From positions 1-14,128 of the forward strand of contig CAVALG010000012.1 in the NCBI GenBank assembly GCA_963589585.1: 14,128 nucleotides of DNA. Reading direction: 5' to 3'. Made by a program: the position numbers and the translations under genes. The notes beneath the pieces are model-generated. The model was not told where the DNA came from. It saw only the letters and a list, made by a program, of their open reading frames with translations, and searched no databases. The stretch is from CAVALG01 sp963589585 (GTDB lineage: Bacteria > Bacillota > Clostridia > Oscillospirales > Acutalibacteraceae). Position 1 is the first letter of the stretch, and every line of letters starts with the position of its first letter. Of this stretch, positions 13,500 through 14,128 are shown one piece after another.

Positions 13500-14128
13500 T
13501 TATTCTTCTGATTTTCTTTTGCGATTGACAAACCTTTTAACGCCCGAAAATACGCCGCCGCTTACAAACATAAGCGCGAACCACAGTAATATATTACTGT
13601 TGTCGCCCGTTTTAGGTGAGGTGGGTTCGGGTTTTTTCGGAAGTTTTTCGGTTGCCGTTTCGGCTTTTGTGAGTTCTGTTTTCGCCTCTGCTTCGGCATA
13701 ATACTTGCCGCATCCCTCACAGTACCAATATTCAATATTGCCCTCGGTTTCTTCGGTTGCCGCCTTTGCTTCTATGTGCTTAAGGCAAGCGTGGTTTGCC
13801 GCGTCAAGTTCGCCGTAGGCCTTACCGCAGGTATCGCAAACCGCCTTTTCGGCGCAGGTCGCCTTGCCGCCGATATGGTTAGTAATTATTTTACCACAAT
13901 AGTCGCAGATATGGTTTTTATCCGTATCCTCGTGATTAGAGATTACCTTTTCACAATAGTCACAGATGTGATTCTTATCTGTATCTTCGTGGTTAGTAAT
14001 CGCCTTACCGCAGTAATCGCAGATATGGTTTTTGTCTGTATCTTCGTGGTTTGAAGTTGTTTTTCCGCAGTAGTCACACTTGTGATCTTTATCTGCGTCT
14101 TCGTGATTGGAAATTACCTTTTCACAAT
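13500..14128 (-). CDS. Sortase-anchored surface protein with 19-residue Cys/His repeats (N terminus beyond window)
   Basis: An open minus-strand frame from the right edge to TAA at 13500-13502, 208 residues visible, start not in the window. Residues 2-77 are four 19-residue units of the form GKxITNHEDTDKNHICDYC, each with two His and a CxxC pair, then a degenerate fifth unit (GKIITNH...CDTC), a linker with another CxxC (YCEGCGKYY) and a Lys/Glu/Thr/Pro-rich stalk. The C terminus is a sorting signal: SPKTGD, a hydrophobic stretch (ILLWFALMFVSGGVF) and a basic tail (RKRK). SPKTG resembles the (S/P)PxTG motif used by class B sortase in Clostridioides difficile (family knowledge). Such repeats could bind metal ions (Zn through Cys/His, or Ca through the acidic loop), which is inference. 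No homologous function can be named. Confidence 0.85.
   Translation of the reverse strand, partial: CEKVISNHEDADKDHKCDYCGKTTSNHEDTDKNHICDYCGKAITNHEDTDKNHICDYCEKVISNHEDTDKNHICDYCGKIITNHIGGKATCAEKAVCDTCGKAYGELDAANHACLKHIEAKAATEETEGNIEYWYCEGCGKYYAEAEAKTELTKAETATEKLPKKPEPTSPKTGDNSNILLWFALMFVSGGVFSGVKRFVNRKRKSEE
13896..14123 (-). repeat. 57-bp in-frame tandem repeat, four units
   Basis: Four uninterrupted 57-bp units (4 x 19 codons) inside the surface-protein gene, with more copies possible beyond the right edge. Units 1 and 4 both begin EKVISNHED and units 2 and 3 begin GK, hinting at a higher-order duplication. Slippage or recombination could change the copy number. Confidence 0.9.

Noticed and set aside
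13468..14054. Plus-strand open frames opposite the surface protein
   Set aside because: They are antisense shadows of the 57-bp repeats and the sorting-signal region; the minus-strand frame has clear repeat and anchor features.

Overview
The window looks like a chromosomal segment of a Gram-positive Clostridia-type anaerobe, probably a gut Firmicute. Supporting signs are strong AAGGAG-type ribosome binding sites, tRNA genes that encode their CCA ends, a YhaM-type exoribonuclease, a YnbB-type PLP enzyme, a clostridial-style MurD and a sortase-anchored surface protein. This lineage call is inference. No phage, transposase, CRISPR array or defence gene is visible.

Left part (1-3480). The C-terminal half of a plus-strand YhaM-like HD exoribonuclease meets a minus-strand operon at a shared hairpin terminator. 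That operon has a near-consensus promoter at 3448-3476 and reads, in order of transcription, a PII-like small protein, a CPA2-type cation:proton antiporter with a DD motif, and a YhiN/BaiN-type flavoprotein. The PII-like protein is the natural candidate regulator of the antiporter, which lacks its own TrkA nucleotide-binding domain.

Middle (3480-4890). A long gene-poor stretch holds one tRNA-Ala(CGC) with its own promoter, leader hairpin and terminator. Two copies of an approximately 160-bp repeat lie on either side of it in opposite orientation, followed by a dense cluster of hairpins that looks like a patchwork of dispersed intergenic elements.

Right part (4892-13138). Seven closely packed minus-strand genes run, in order of transcription: ABC exporter half-transporter, murD, two tandem M42 peptidases of identical length (335 aa each), a GNAT acetyltransferase, a YnbB-like PLP enzyme and a PfkB-family sugar-phosphate kinase, ending at a hairpin terminator. 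Short gaps and one ATGA overlap suggest co-transcription of at least murD to ynbB. The biochemical theme mixes wall-precursor synthesis with peptide, amino-acid and sugar-phosphate metabolism, so a shared function is not proven.

Far right (13139-14128). A divergent promoter region separates the ABC gene from a plus-strand tRNA-Arg(ACG). A bidirectional terminator then faces the 3' end of a minus-strand surface protein, cut by the window edge, made of 19-residue Cys/His repeats and ending in an SPKTG-type sorting signal.

Most genes are conventional families. The most unusual material is the set of structured repeats around tRNA-Ala, a 28-nt hairpin recurring 7 kb away with a compensatory change, the PII-like/antiporter pairing, and the repeat surface protein.
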